Assembly (NCBI GenBank): GCA_017411835.1
Contig: JAFQPG010000004.1
Coordinates: 1-64,000, forward strand
Reading direction: 5' to 3'
DNA: 64,000 nucleotides
DNA from: Ruminococcus sp.
GTDB taxonomy: Bacteria; Bacillota; Clostridia; Oscillospirales; Acutalibacteraceae
Shown here: piece by piece, positions 1 through 8,918 of the stretch
Numbering within the stretch: the first letter of the stretch is position 1
Layout of the letters: each line of letters opens with the position of its first letter
Notes under the pieces: generated by a model
Databases searched by the model: none
What the model was told of the DNA's origin: nothing
Seen by the model: only the letters and a program-made list of their open reading frames with translations
Position numbers and translations under genes: made by a program

Positions 1-1677
1 TGCTGCAATTTCATTACCAATAGCCTCTGCTTCTTTGCCACCTATTGTAGCGGTAATGTCAAGCCAATCGTCTGAATCTGTACTGAATTTATATCCATCA
101 TTTGCTCGAAGCCATACCTGAAGCTCGTATGTATGTCCTGCAAGGAAAACATCTGTTTCTTTGAGGTTAATGTGTTCTGATGTTGTTATATCTGTCCAAT
201 AAACGCCGTTTATGTAGTACATTGCTGTATCTGCAACGGAAAAGTCAGGGGTTGCACCTACACTTGGAGCTGTAACTCCTGTAACATCAACATGTGTTAT
301 AGGTGGATTGAGCTTCATCTCTTCGTAGTGAACTTTTACTACGTCTTCAATTTGTGTTTCGTCATCAAAAGTTATGAGTGCTCTGAAATACAAAGTTGTT
401 TCTTTCTCAGGTCTGAAGTTAAAGCGGAAAGGATTCACACGTCCTGCGTAATCAGCAAGCTCTGACCACACTGTATTTTCACCGTTAAAATGTGCTTCAT
501 CGCTGAAATACCACGAAACAGTTTTTACATTATCGGTGTTCTCAACCCACAAAAGCGGAGATTCTTCTATAGTTTCAGGAACTTCGATCGTGTCAACATG
601 GTTCAAGATAGCATCAATAGCTTCTTGGTTTTGCTGATAAACAGTGCCTTTTTTGCTGTAGTAAGATACTTCCTTTTTCATCAGTTTACTACTTAAGCGG
701 TCAAAAGAAGTTAAGTCTTCACTACCTATCATAGCAGGAGGGGTTATCTCATAGTAGTAACCGGATTTGCCCTCATATTCAACCGTGGTGAGATTTTTGC
801 TCACGCCATCAATATAATGCTGATCCGTACTATTAAGGCATTTATAAAAGGTTGTGCCGCCTGCAACGATAACCTGACCCCAGCCATTGTTACAGTAAGC
901 AAAGCCTGCATACTTATCATCAGGCTGTGCTATGTAAAACTCTCCGTCGCAAACATAAACGCTCGGATAAAAACATCCGTTTTTTGAATAATTATCAAAC
1001 GATGAAACTTCAAAGTTAGAGTATTTCCCGTAGAATGTACCCCCGTAAATATTACAGTGAGGCACGGTGTAGACAGGTGCGTTGTGGCGTAGCTCAATAG
1101 TATCTCCACCAAAAGCTGTATGCGAATCAAACACACCGTCGTAAATATCAAGGTAGCCTGTTTCCGCCAAGAAAACAACACCGCCGCCTACTTCGTACGG
1201 AGTTTTTATCTCAAAATTACCACCATAAATATCGACATTGCCGTTAGCAATGATAACCGAGCTTGTGCCTGCGTAGTTGCCACTGCTGAAAACCATCTTG
1301 CCGCTTTTCTCACTTGATGTATCCTCAACATAAAAATCTGCGCCATCATTCACCCTTATAAGGCACTCATCTATACCTCTTGTAGAACGGCTTAAGATGT
1401 AACCATTTAAATCAAGCGTACAGCTAGTAGAACTACCGACTATAAGCGTGTTATCATTTTCGTTATCATTAACGATAATATCGTTTTGTAAAACGTATCT
1501 TTCGCCGTTAGGTGAATTGTAAAGTAAGTTTTTGAGTTGCTGATAATCAGTGACAAATATCTGATAGCCTGTATCTGCTAGTTCACTTTCTTTTGCCGAT
1601 ACCGAAAAGCTCTGGGCAAACACCATACCCGCTAGCATCAGAAAACACAGTATCAAGCTAAGTACTCTTTTTTTCAT
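1..1677 (-). CDS. Secreted beta-helix-like surface protein, C-terminus cut by window edge
   Basis: At least 559 codons are visible, reading off the left edge with no stop. The start is the ATG at 1677. It opens with a Lys/Arg-rich signal peptide and a hydrophobic stretch ending near VFA/VSA, so the protein is exported. Roughly residues 60-220 carry repeated turns such as DIYGGNFE, DIYDGVFD and NIYGGTFYG, which resemble right-handed beta-helix (pectate-lyase-like) rungs. Further on there is a segment around VTAPSVGATPDF, a phrase I associate with repeat modules of clostridial surface proteins. No catalytic residues can be assigned. It follows the zinc-ribbon gene by 14 bases and is probably co-transcribed with it. 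An adhesin or carbohydrate-interacting protein is an inference only. Confidence 0.75.
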   Translation of the reverse strand, partial: MKKRVLSLILCFLMLAGMVFAQSFSVSAKESELADTGYQIFVTDYQQLKNLLYNSPNGERYVLQNDIIVNDNENDNTLIVGSSTSCTLDLNGYILSRSTRGIDECLIRVNDGADFYVEDTSSEKSGKMVFSSGNYAGTSSVIIANGNVDIYGGNFEIKTPYEVGGGVVFLAETGYLDIYDGVFDSHTAFGGDTIELRHNAPVYTVPHCNIYGGTFYGKYSNFEVSSFDNYSKNGCFYPSVYVCDGEFYIAQPDDKYAGFAYCNNGWGQVIVAGGTTFYKCLNSTDQHYIDGVSKNLTTVEYEGKSGYYYEITPPAMIGSEDLTSFDRLSSKLMKKEVSYYSKKGTVYQQNQEAIDAILNHVDTIEVPETIEESPLLWVENTDNVKTVSWYFSDEAHFNGENTVWSELADYAGRVNPFRFNFRPEKETTLYFRALITFDDETQIEDVVKVHYEEMKLNPPITHVDVTGVTAPSVGATPDFSVADTAMYYINGVYWTDITTSEHINLKETDVFLAGHTYELQVWLRANDGYKFSTDSDDWLDITATIGGKEAEAIGNEIAA

Positions 1678-1691
1678 AATCTTCATCTCCG

Positions 1692-2048
1692 TTATTCCTC
1701 GTTATTCTCTAATTTTTCTGCACATTTTTTGCAACAAATACCGCCGTTTAGTTTGTCAGTATATACGGAGCAATCCTCGCATATCATATCCCCGCATACC
1801 TCACAACGATTTAAGTTAAGCCTTATTTCGTTGTTAGCACGCTCATACGCTTTTTCATGCTCGTTTGCAAAGATAATCGATCTTGCTTCTTTCTCATCAT
1901 TTGAGAGGAAAATTTTCTTTTTAAATCCGCTACAAAAATCGTACGCCAATGTTGGCATCTCGTTTTTGCAGCAATCACAGTAAAATGTGAATTTGAACTG
2001 CTTCACCGTTGAATCGTCTGTATATTTTTTAGTAACAGGTTTTAGCAT
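1692..2048 (-). CDS. Small zinc-ribbon protein of unknown function
   Basis: This 118-residue protein has no signal peptide. It has an N-terminal CDCC motif near residue 26 and a C-terminal cluster of CxxC pairs (CEVCGDMICEDC and CCKKC), a pattern typical of structural zinc binding. The ATG at 2048 is preferred over an upstream GTG because AGGAGG sits 7 bases before it. It precedes the secreted beta-helix-like gene by 14 bases, so both are probably one transcript. The family is not recognised; a regulatory or protein-binding role is plausible but unproven. Confidence 0.7.
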   Translation of the reverse strand: MLKPVTKKYTDDSTVKQFKFTFYCDCCKNEMPTLAYDFCSGFKKKIFLSNDEKEARSIIFANEHEKAYERANNEIRLNLNRCEVCGDMICEDCSVYTDKLNGGICCKKCAEKLENNEE

Positions 2049-2173
2049 CACAGCACCTCCTAGTACCTAATATCTATAATTTAATTTTACTTATATTTGT
2101 AAGTTAATCTATTGCCCTTTAGGATACTTTCTATATATATTGGGGGTAGCCCTAGGGATACTATGTAAAAAAT

Positions 2174-2209
2174 CAACAAAAAAGCCGCCCGTTTTACAAC
2201 GGACGGCTG
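2174..2209 (-). terminator. Rho-independent terminator of the LuxR-type regulator
   Basis: A 10-bp stem (AGCCGTCCGT / ACGGGCGGCT, with one G-U pair) and a short loop are followed on the minus strand by a run of T. It lies just after the stop codon of the regulator at 2223. Confidence 0.85.
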
Positions 2210-2222
2210 CTTTAAATCACAT

Positions 2223-3218
2223 TTACATATATTGTTTTAACTTTGCAAAAAGTTCGTAGCGGTTTGTAACATCAAGCTTATTGTAAATAGATTTTGTGTG
2301 TTTTTTAATAGTGCTTTCGGTCACAAACAGCTTCTCTGCTATTTCTTTTCTCTGACAGTTTGTCAGCAGTTGTCTTAATACCTGCAGTTCTCTTTCTGTC
2401 AACAACGAGCTGACATCATCGCTTATACAGATATGCTCTATTTGTGTGTTTGAAAACAACGACGTCTTGTCAGCATCGGTGCTATAAACTCCGTGTGATT
2501 TAACCTCGTCTGTTTTACTTGCTTTCTGTGCAATAATCACGCTGCCACCTTCTGCTACAAGCCCATATTCTTGCAATATCCCATACAAAAGCAAAATGAA
2601 GACTTCGCTCATCACGTAGGAAATAGTAAGCAGTTCAAAGCCTCTTGGTAAAAACTGCTCCGCAAGCCAGATAACAATGCAACAAAGTACGGCACTAAGT
2701 AAAAATGATACGTGTAATGTAGACTTGATTTTCTTTTTTACTGTTGCATAAATGATAACAAAAAGCATCAAGCCAAAATATAAAAACAGGTAGACATAGT
2801 ACAAAAGGTGCAACGGACCATAGTCACGAATAAGCCTTGTTGTGCCATCAATAATTTCAATCGAAACGTGATTATAATATAAGGTCAGTATTCCAGGCGA
2901 CAGCGTAATAAGCAACACAGCAACGCTGACTGAGCTTAAAGCAATCATCGGCCACTTTTTATAATCTAAATTGCAAAGGTTGAGTATCATTTTCAAAAGT
3001 AAAAGTGGCAGAAAAACCTGCCCTAAGTATGTAATTCTGTTTGCATTCAGCGCAAAGCTGAGCGTAGGGGCTATTGACAGCAAATAATGTCCCAGATTAC
3101 ATACAAATACTGAGATGAACAAGAGTAGTAAACATATATTCTTTTTTCTATCAACTGCAAGACAAACGCCGATTAACACCAGCGATATAGCACAGATAAT
3201 TCCATAAGTAACAGACAT
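2223..3218 (-). CDS. Membrane-anchored LuxR-family transcriptional regulator
   Basis: This 331-residue protein has about seven hydrophobic segments in its first 220 residues, then a linker and a C-terminal LuxR/GerE helix-turn-helix (roughly 265-331). Recognisable pieces are LTERELQVLRQLL, KEIAEKLFVTESTIKKH and IYNKLDVTNRYEL. It probably senses a membrane or external signal and regulates DNA directly, without a separate kinase. The ATG at 3218 follows GGAGG by 7 bases; the codon before it (TTG) is less likely. It is transcribed divergently from the amylase gene, 300 bases away, so the amylase is a candidate target. This is inferred from position only. Confidence 0.85.
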   Translation of the reverse strand: MSVTYGIICAISLVLIGVCLAVDRKKNICLLLLFISVFVCNLGHYLLSIAPTLSFALNANRITYLGQVFLPLLLLKMILNLCNLDYKKWPMIALSSVSVAVLLITLSPGILTLYYNHVSIEIIDGTTRLIRDYGPLHLLYYVYLFLYFGLMLFVIIYATVKKKIKSTLHVSFLLSAVLCCIVIWLAEQFLPRGFELLTISYVMSEVFILLLYGILQEYGLVAEGGSVIIAQKASKTDEVKSHGVYSTDADKTSLFSNTQIEHICISDDVSSLLTERELQVLRQLLTNCQRKEIAEKLFVTESTIKKHTKSIYNKLDVTNRYELFAKLKQYM

Positions 3219-3284
3219 CAAATTTCCTCCGATATGTCTATGATGGTGCTAACTGAAGTCAAACTTTATTTTATATTAAATTAT

Positions 3285-3313
3285 ATTATAGCATAGTTTC
3301 TCATAGTCTTCAA
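3285..3313 (-). promoter_or_regulatory. Sigma-A-type promoter for the LuxR-type regulator
   Basis: On the minus strand TTGAAG is followed by a 17-base spacer and TATAAT. Predicted transcription begins about 60 bases before the ATG at 3218. Confidence 0.65.
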
Positions 3314-3414
3314 TGGATAATTTAATTACTTTTCATCTTGATGAATTTTTCATTCAAGGCTGATACATACCTATATGGTAATAAGTAAAGCTCATTGCCG
3401 TATTGCTATGTTAA

Positions 3415-3443
3415 TTGACAAAATAATATGCTGATTATATAAT
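3415..3443 (+). promoter_or_regulatory. Perfect consensus sigma-A promoter for the amylase gene
   Basis: TTGACA, a 17-base spacer and TATAAT match the housekeeping consensus exactly. The transcript would start near 3450, leaving a leader of about 78 bases before the ATG at 3528. The 306-base region between this gene and the regulator otherwise holds only the opposing promoter and AT-rich sequence. Confidence 0.85.
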
Positions 3444-3527
3444 TATTTTCAGATAAATTTTTAGCATTTTATGTTTGAATATCAAATGAGAATGCTTTTT
3501 CTTAATTTGCTTTAAAGGAGTGCTATT

Positions 3528-5000
3528 ATGAAAAAATTTCTGGCTTTATTTCTTGCAATAATTATGGTTTTCTCGCTTGCTTGCTGTGCAAGCACAAACA
3601 ACTCAGAAAACGCTAAAAACGACTACACCTTATCTGCTGATGCAAAAGAAGGTAGCGTAATCGACGGGCTTATGACCGACATATACGGCTCTGACCCAAT
3701 ACTTAAAAAGACCACCGCTTCGTGGCTTGATACCTGCGTTTTATACGAGGTTAACGTCAGACAATTTTCGCAAGAAGGCACCTTCAAGGCATTTGAAAAA
3801 CATCTCAAAAGACTAAAGGATATGGGCATCAATACCTTATGGTTTATGCCTATTCACCCTATCAGTGAAACTAAAAGAAAAGGTACTTTAGGCTCTTATT
3901 ATGCAGTCAGCGATTACACCGCGGTAAACCCTGAATTCGGCACTACTCAAGATTTTCAGCACCTTGTAGATAAAGCTCACGATATGGGCTTTAAGGTTAT
4001 CATTGACTGGGTCGCAAACCACACCGGCTGGGACAACCCTTGGGTTAGCGAGCACGACGACTGGTTTATGCACGACGAGAGTGGAAACATCACCTCTCCA
4101 TACGACTGGACAGATACCGCCGAATTAAACTTTGATAACTTCGAAATGCGTGCAGAAATGATTAAAGCTATGCAGTACTGGGTTGAAGAAGTCGGTATTG
4201 ACGGTTTTCGATGTGACCACGCTATCGGTGTGCCTGCATCATTTTGGAATGCCGCAGTATATAAGCTCAAGTCTATCAACAGCGAAATTATGATGCTTGC
4301 TGAAGTTTCAGCCGCACAAAGCCTTACTCAATACGCCTTTGACTGCTGCTATAACGACGCGCTCTACGGACAGTCGCTTGCTGTAAAAGGAGGCGTTGCT
4401 ACTTCTACAATTGAGCAGGGTATGAAAATAAATGCAAACTATGTTGATGGAAGCTTCCCTATGAACTACCTCGACAACCACGATAAAAATTCGTACGAAG
4501 GCAGTATCGTTGACCGCTTCGGCGATACTTATGAACCACTTTTAGCGCTGTCGTTTTTATCTCCTGGCTTCCCGCTTATCTACACCTCTAACGAGCAGGG
4601 CTACGACCACGAAATACAGTTCTTTGAAAAGGACGCTGTCAAATGGGAAGACGATAAAAAGTACGAAGACTTTATTGCAAAGTTATCTCAAATCAAAGTC
4701 GATAATAAAGCTCTCGCTTCCACAAATACTGATTTACAGTTTAATGACGTAAGCAACACCCACATCTTCGCTTTTTCAAGAACTTTAGAGAACAATACAG
4801 TCATTTATATAAGCAATATGTATTTTGAAGGCATAGAAGATGTAACAGTCGACTTAGGCGTTGAAAACGCAAACTGCGTTATGCACTACGACGGTGAAAC
4901 AATAAACACAGAAGAGTTCTCTGTTACCGGTTCAGACTTTGAAAACAAAGACTACAAACCATACGAATTTTATATCTTAACAGTCGACAATACACAGTAA
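3528..5000 (+). CDS. Alpha-amylase family (GH13) lipoprotein
   Basis: This 490-residue glycoside hydrolase starts with a lipoprotein signal peptide whose lipobox cysteine lies at about residue 19-20 (SLACC). It should be anchored on the outer face of the membrane. The GH13 signature regions are all present: DWVANHTGWDNPW (region I), GFRCDHA with the nucleophile Asp230, MLAEV with the acid/base Glu259, and YLDNHD with Asp319. The C-terminal ~90 residues look like the beta-sandwich usually found after the barrel. It should cleave alpha-glucans or alpha-glucosides outside the cell; exact specificity is not readable. AAAGGAG lies about 9 bases before the ATG. It is monocistronic, ending in a terminator. 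Confidence 0.93.
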   Translation: MKKFLALFLAIIMVFSLACCASTNNSENAKNDYTLSADAKEGSVIDGLMTDIYGSDPILKKTTASWLDTCVLYEVNVRQFSQEGTFKAFEKHLKRLKDMGINTLWFMPIHPISETKRKGTLGSYYAVSDYTAVNPEFGTTQDFQHLVDKAHDMGFKVIIDWVANHTGWDNPWVSEHDDWFMHDESGNITSPYDWTDTAELNFDNFEMRAEMIKAMQYWVEEVGIDGFRCDHAIGVPASFWNAAVYKLKSINSEIMMLAEVSAAQSLTQYAFDCCYNDALYGQSLAVKGGVATSTIEQGMKINANYVDGSFPMNYLDNHDKNSYEGSIVDRFGDTYEPLLALSFLSPGFPLIYTSNEQGYDHEIQFFEKDAVKWEDDKKYEDFIAKLSQIKVDNKALASTNTDLQFNDVSNTHIFAFSRTLENNTVIYISNMYFEGIEDVTVDLGVENANCVMHYDGETINTEEFSVTGSDFENKDYKPYEFYILTVDNTQ

Positions 5001-5006
5001 AAATAG

Positions 5007-5052
5007 ACACCGCATAAACCGACCATAGTTTAGGTTTTTGCGGTGTTTTTTA
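5007..5052 (+). terminator. Terminator of the amylase gene
   Basis: Nested stems ACACCGCA/TGCGGTGT and AAACC/GGTTT are followed by a T-rich tract directly after the amylase stop codon. Confidence 0.8.
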
Positions 5053-5146
5053 CAAAATCAATAAATTTTTATTCATATTATAAATATACGTTTTTAATTT
5101 TGCGACTATATATATGAGGGAATAAATTTACAAAGGAGGGTATCAG

Positions 5147-5704
5147 GTGGAAGATAAAGAAATTATAAGCTTGTACTTTGAACGAAATGAACAAGCGATA
5201 GAACAAACCGATATAAAATATGGTTTGCTATGTCGCAAGATAGCAATGAATATCCTTTGCAAAATAGAAGATGCACAAGAGTGTGTAAACGACACCTATC
5301 TTGCTGCGTGGAACAGTATGCCACCCCAAAACCCAACCTCACTAAAAACCTTTTTGGGTCGAATAACACGTAACATTTCTATAAGCAAATTCAGAGCTAA
5401 TCACGCTAAGAAAAGATACAGCACAATGGAAACTATGCTTTCAGAGCTCGACGACTGCGTACCTGATACATTTGATGTAGAAAAACAAGTCGAAGAAGCT
5501 ATGCTGTCGCAGTACATAAGCGAGTGGCTTGACAGCCTAACTGACTTGGACCGTACACTTTTTGTAAGGCGCTACTGGTATGGCGACTCAAACAAAACCT
5601 TAGCACGAAAGTGTGGCTTCACCCAAAATAAAATGGCTTCATATATGTTCAAGCTTCGTGTTGCGCTGAAATCTTTTTTAGAGAAAGAGGGTGTGTCATT
5701 TTGA
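5147..5704 (+). CDS. ECF-type RNA polymerase sigma factor
   Basis: This 185-residue protein has a sigma region 2-like half (CRKIAMNILCKIEDAQECVNDTYLAAWN, of which the acidic ECVNDTYL core is characteristic) and a region 4-like half (SLTDLDRTLFVRRYW, then a helix-turn-helix ending KNKMASYMFKLR-like). The start is GTG at 5147, 6 bases after AAAGGAGGG. It overlaps the following serpin gene by four bases (TTGA), implying translational coupling. In known ECF systems such a partner gene usually encodes the anti-sigma factor. No promoter match was found immediately upstream, which is compatible with self-recognition by an ECF sigma factor. Confidence 0.9.
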   Translation: MEDKEIISLYFERNEQAIEQTDIKYGLLCRKIAMNILCKIEDAQECVNDTYLAAWNSMPPQNPTSLKTFLGRITRNISISKFRANHAKKRYSTMETMLSELDDCVPDTFDVEKQVEEAMLSQYISEWLDSLTDLDRTLFVRRYWYGDSNKTLARKCGFTQNKMASYMFKLRVALKSFLEKEGVSF

Positions 5705-7197
5705 AAAGCAAAAAGCTATATAACAGCATCACTAATATCAGAGAAGAAATTATAGAGCAAGCAGATAATTACCGCTTTAAAAAGCATAATAAATCCGCTT
5801 GGATCTCTTCACTTGTAGCGGCTGTGTTGGTGTTTGCTATCGTATCAGGCATTATAATTCATAACGGTTTTTTTGTGCCAACTACTAAACCAATACAGAC
5901 AAATAATATCACCGATACTGAGCCTGCAAAAAATATTAAAGAAACAGTAAGCTCAACTGAAGAAGATTTGCCTGAATACGCGATTGCTTGTCCGCAGTAT
6001 CCGATTATGGCTCAGTATCCAAGCAACGGCTCGCAGATTGAGTATGATGTATGGTTTGAAGATGTGCAAAAGCAACGACGCAATCTGTACTTTACAGACG
6101 ATTTAAACTACTTTTTTACACAAAGCACACAAGAGTTTTTATCAAGCAACGGAAATGAAAACTATGTATACTCACCTTTAAATGTGTATATGGCACTTGC
6201 CATGCTCGCTGAGATTACTGACGGCAACTCAAGACAGCAAATTTTAGATTTGCTTAATTGCGAGAATATTGCAACTTTGCGTAGGCAATCGTCAGATTTA
6301 TGGAACGCAAACTACCGCGACGATGGTGCATCCTCGTGCGTGCTCGCAAGCTCGCTGTGGCTTAACGAAAACATAAACTACGTACAGGATACTATGGATA
6401 TTCTGGCACAAAAATACTACGCTTCTTCTTATAGTGGCAAAATGGGAAGTAACGAGTTTAACGATGCTCTGCATCAATGGCTAAACGAGCAAACAGGAGA
6501 CCTCTTAAAAGAGCAGGCAGGTGATATCAATTTTGACCCTAGAACTATCATAGCTCTTGCAACAACCGTTTTGTTTGAATCAAACTGGACTGATAAATTT
6601 GATGAAGAAAAGAATACAGAAGATGTTTTTCACTCACCAAACGGCGATGTTGACTGCACGTATATGAATCAGTCAAATTGTCAAAACCTTTATTACGGAG
6701 ATGACTTCACCTCAATCTGTAAGTATATGGAGCTTGGCTCAATGTGGTTTATCCTGCCTGATGAAAATATATCTGCACAAGAGCTCCTTTACAACGAGCA
6801 GGTTATGGACTTTATCCTAAAAGGTGAGGAATGGGAAAATCAAAAGTCTCTTGAAGTAAATGAAACTATCCCTAAATTTGACGTTGTCTCGGATATTGAT
6901 TTATCGCAGGGACTTAAAAATATGGGAATTACCGATGTGTTTGACTCTACTATTTCTGACTTTAGCCCTACCACAACAGACGTAGATGAAATAAGCGTTA
7001 CAAAAGCCTCGCACAGTGCACGAGTAGTCATAGACGAAGAGGGCTGTGTTGCGACAGCATTTACTGTTATATTCGCCACAAGTGGCGCTAAACTAGCAGA
7101 AGAAGAAATCGACTTTATATTAAACAGACCGTTTATTTTTGTAATCAAAGGCGAAAGCGGACTACCGTTGTTTATCGGAATTGTAAACACTCCGTAA
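5701..7197 (+). CDS. Membrane-anchored serpin with anti-sigma-like N-terminus
   Basis: This 498-residue protein starts at a TTG overlapping the sigma-factor stop. Residues 1-35 (starting KSKKLYNSITNIREEIIEQA) resemble the cytoplasmic arm of anti-sigma proteins paired with ECF factors. One transmembrane helix follows at about 38-60, then a linker and a serpin domain from about 135 to the end. Serpin hallmarks are YVYSPLNVYMALAMLAE, the hinge region DEEGCVATAFTVIFAT and the C-terminal signature RPFIFVIK...LPLFIGIVNTP. Serpins trap serine or cysteine proteases by reactive-loop insertion, and gut clostridia encode such inhibitors. The hinge is less alanine-rich than ideal inhibitory serpins. Sensing an external protease and relaying this to the sigma factor is an attractive but untested idea. 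Confidence 0.9.
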   Translation: MKSKKLYNSITNIREEIIEQADNYRFKKHNKSAWISSLVAAVLVFAIVSGIIIHNGFFVPTTKPIQTNNITDTEPAKNIKETVSSTEEDLPEYAIACPQYPIMAQYPSNGSQIEYDVWFEDVQKQRRNLYFTDDLNYFFTQSTQEFLSSNGNENYVYSPLNVYMALAMLAEITDGNSRQQILDLLNCENIATLRRQSSDLWNANYRDDGASSCVLASSLWLNENINYVQDTMDILAQKYYASSYSGKMGSNEFNDALHQWLNEQTGDLLKEQAGDINFDPRTIIALATTVLFESNWTDKFDEEKNTEDVFHSPNGDVDCTYMNQSNCQNLYYGDDFTSICKYMELGSMWFILPDENISAQELLYNEQVMDFILKGEEWENQKSLEVNETIPKFDVVSDIDLSQGLKNMGITDVFDSTISDFSPTTTDVDEISVTKASHSARVVIDEEGCVATAFTVIFATSGAKLAEEEIDFILNRPFIFVIKGESGLPLFIGIVNTP

Positions 7198-7216
7198 TAA
7201 TATATATAAAACACAG

Positions 7217-7247
7217 GCACCCTGCCAAAAGGCAGGGTGCTTTTGTT
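7217..7247 (+). terminator. Terminator of the sigma/serpin operon
   Basis: A perfect 10-bp stem GCACCCTGCC/GGCAGGGTGC with an AAAA loop is followed by TTTTGTTT. It lies between convergent genes and may also slow the minus-strand transcript. Confidence 0.9.
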
Positions 7248-8056
7248 TACAAAATCGAAAACCTTCTTTTGTAATTTCCGTTTAATACGAGTTGTAAAAA
7301 TTCATCCTTGTTGACAGCGCTGAAATATCCGCTTTTTTCAAACTCTTGCTTAAAATTTTCTTCGATATCTTTGAGAAAACATCTTAATATAAGTAATGTT
7401 GCAACCTCGTGCTTGCACGCACCTACACAGTAGCAATCACAAACAAGCTTACTTATCTCACCGTTTTTGTACTCAAACTCAACTGTATATGCTTTTGAGC
7501 CCTCGACAATCGCTTTGCCTGACGTACCATCGAGGCTTAAGTACTTCACTGCACCGTCATACGCATAATCTTTGCCACGCTCGAAAACATCAACGCTTGC
7601 GCCCATACCACCCAAATCGTCGAGCAAAAATGACTTGTCATCAACGCTATCAACAAATTCATCTTCATCTTTTACAGGCGGTATAAACCACGAAATCACT
7701 TTTTCAAATGGCAATGAGTTTTTATCAAACGACAAAAAATACATACTAGATGAAGCAAACTCACCCTTTATGTCGGTGTCTGCCTTTGCAATAACTCGTT
7801 TAAAATCGGATAACTTAACTTTAAAGCCATAGGAAATTTCCGTTACCCTGCCACGCTTTCCTTCAAGCTTTCCGTCGACAAAAACTATATCGCCTACCTC
7901 TAAATCAAATTTGTCGTTGTAGTAGGTGTACTCGCACCCGCAGTTTAAAAAGCGTACTTTTACAAGTGATTTTTTCGGTGGTACGGTTTTAATTACCTGC
8001 TTTTCTGCTCTGATTTTCTCGTTTTTTTCGTCTTTTACTGTGAATCCTATAATCAT
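7247..8056 (-). CDS. SWIM zinc-finger domain protein
   Basis: This 269-residue cytoplasmic protein has an N-terminal beta-rich region (about 25-90) and a C-terminal SWIM-type zinc finger at about 205-225: CDCYC followed by ACKH (CxC...CxH). SWIM fingers bind DNA or protein partners and are often found near SNF2-type helicases, but none is adjacent here. The ATG at 8056 follows AGGAGG by a suitable distance. A candidate minus-strand promoter (TTGTAC, 16 bases, TATAGA) lies just upstream. The specific role is unknown. Confidence 0.75.
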   Translation of the reverse strand: MIIGFTVKDEKNEKIRAEKQVIKTVPPKKSLVKVRFLNCGCEYTYYNDKFDLEVGDIVFVDGKLEGKRGRVTEISYGFKVKLSDFKRVIAKADTDIKGEFASSSMYFLSFDKNSLPFEKVISWFIPPVKDEDEFVDSVDDKSFLLDDLGGMGASVDVFERGKDYAYDGAVKYLSLDGTSGKAIVEGSKAYTVEFEYKNGEISKLVCDCYCVGACKHEVATLLILRCFLKDIEENFKQEFEKSGYFSAVNKDEFLQLVLNGNYKRRFSIL

Positions 8057-8188
8057 TTTTTGTACCTCCTTTTTTACTGTGTCTATATCATAGCAAATTT
8101 AAAGTACAATAAAACGGACTTTGCTCGCCGCTTTAGCAACGAGTTATTTAAAGTTTTATTATTAAATCAAAAAAATTTGTGAATTTTT

Positions 8189-8227
8189 CAAACAAATGTT
8201 TGATTTTTTGTCGAAATATGTTATAAT
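8189..8227 (+). promoter_or_regulatory. lexA promoter with overlapping LexA (SOS) box
   Basis: The palindrome CAAACAAATGTTTG (8189-8202) fits the Gram-positive SOS-box pattern, close to CGAAC-N4-GTTCG. It overlaps the -35 hexamer TTGATT (8200-8205). The -10 TATAAT is at 8222-8227 with a 16-base spacer. The arrangement implies LexA autorepression. Confidence 0.75.
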
Positions 8228-8246
8228 ATGTCACAGAGGTGATATT

Positions 8247-8855
8247 ATGAAACCACTAAGCAAAAGCCAGCAAAAGGTTTATGACTATATACTTAACTGT
8301 AGCGAGCAGGGTCGCGTGCCGTCGGTACGCGAATTATGCGACGCAACAGGGTTTAAATCTACTTCCACCGTCCACCTGCATTTAAAAACGCTTGAAGAAC
8401 GCGGACTGATTGAACGCGAAAGCGGACTAAACCGCTGTATCCGCATCAAAAACGACGAGCCTACCTCGAAAGTTCCGCTTTTAGGCCGTGTAACTGCGGG
8501 TGTGCCGATTCTCGCTGTCGAGGAAATTGAATCTTACATTCCTATTTCCCAGTCTGTCACCAGAGGACGCGAGATGTTTGCGCTCAGGGTTGTCGGCGAT
8601 AGTATGATTAACGCGGGTATTTTAGACGGCGACGTTATCGTTGTTCACCGCACACCGACCGCTTTAAACGGAGATATTGTCGTCGCTATGGTTGAGGACG
8701 AGTGCACGGGTGAAGCATCAGCTACCGTCAAGCGTTTTTACAAGGAAAAAGGGCACATCAGACTCCAGCCTGAAAACGACGACTACGAGCCGATTATCGT
8801 AAACGAAGCTGTACTGCTCGGCAAGGTCGTTACCCTTATCCGCAATTTTGAATAA
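8247..8855 (+). CDS. lexA: LexA repressor, SOS response regulator
   Basis: This 202-residue protein has the LexA winged helix-turn-helix (PSVRELCDATGFKSTSTVHLHL) in the N-terminal half, with the second half being the S24 autoprotease domain. The cleavage site is AG at GRVTAGVP; the catalytic serine is in VVGDSM and the lysine in ATVKRF. It represses DNA-damage genes until RecA filaments trigger self-cleavage. The ATG at 8247 is chosen over the upstream in-frame ATG at 8196, because 8196 lies inside the operator/promoter and GAGGTGAT precedes 8247. Its own promoter carries a LexA box. Confidence 0.96.
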   Translation: MKPLSKSQQKVYDYILNCSEQGRVPSVRELCDATGFKSTSTVHLHLKTLEERGLIERESGLNRCIRIKNDEPTSKVPLLGRVTAGVPILAVEEIESYIPISQSVTRGREMFALRVVGDSMINAGILDGDVIVVHRTPTALNGDIVVAMVEDECTGEASATVKRFYKEKGHIRLQPENDDYEPIIVNEAVLLGKVVTLIRNFE

Positions 8856-8871
8856 TTTTTGCAAAATTTAA

Positions 8872-8904
8872 AGCCAACACAGAACCTCTGTGTTGGCTTT
8901 TTTA
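8872..8904 (+). terminator. Bidirectional terminator between lexA and trpB
   Basis: A perfect 12-bp stem AGCCAACACAGA/TCTGTGTTGGCT is followed by TTTTTT on the plus strand. The minus strand also has T-rich sequence after it, so it can serve both convergent genes. Confidence 0.9.
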
Positions 8905-8918
8905 CTGTCTTTTTTTAA

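Noticed and set aside
7396-7832. Plus-strand frames within the SWIM protein gene
   Set aside because: Antisense shadows of a well-supported coding region with no ribosome sites.
8196-8246. Upstream in-frame ATG extending LexA by 17 residues
   Set aside because: The ATG lies inside the LexA box and upstream of the -10 element, so it cannot be in the mRNA; 8247 has a ribosome site.
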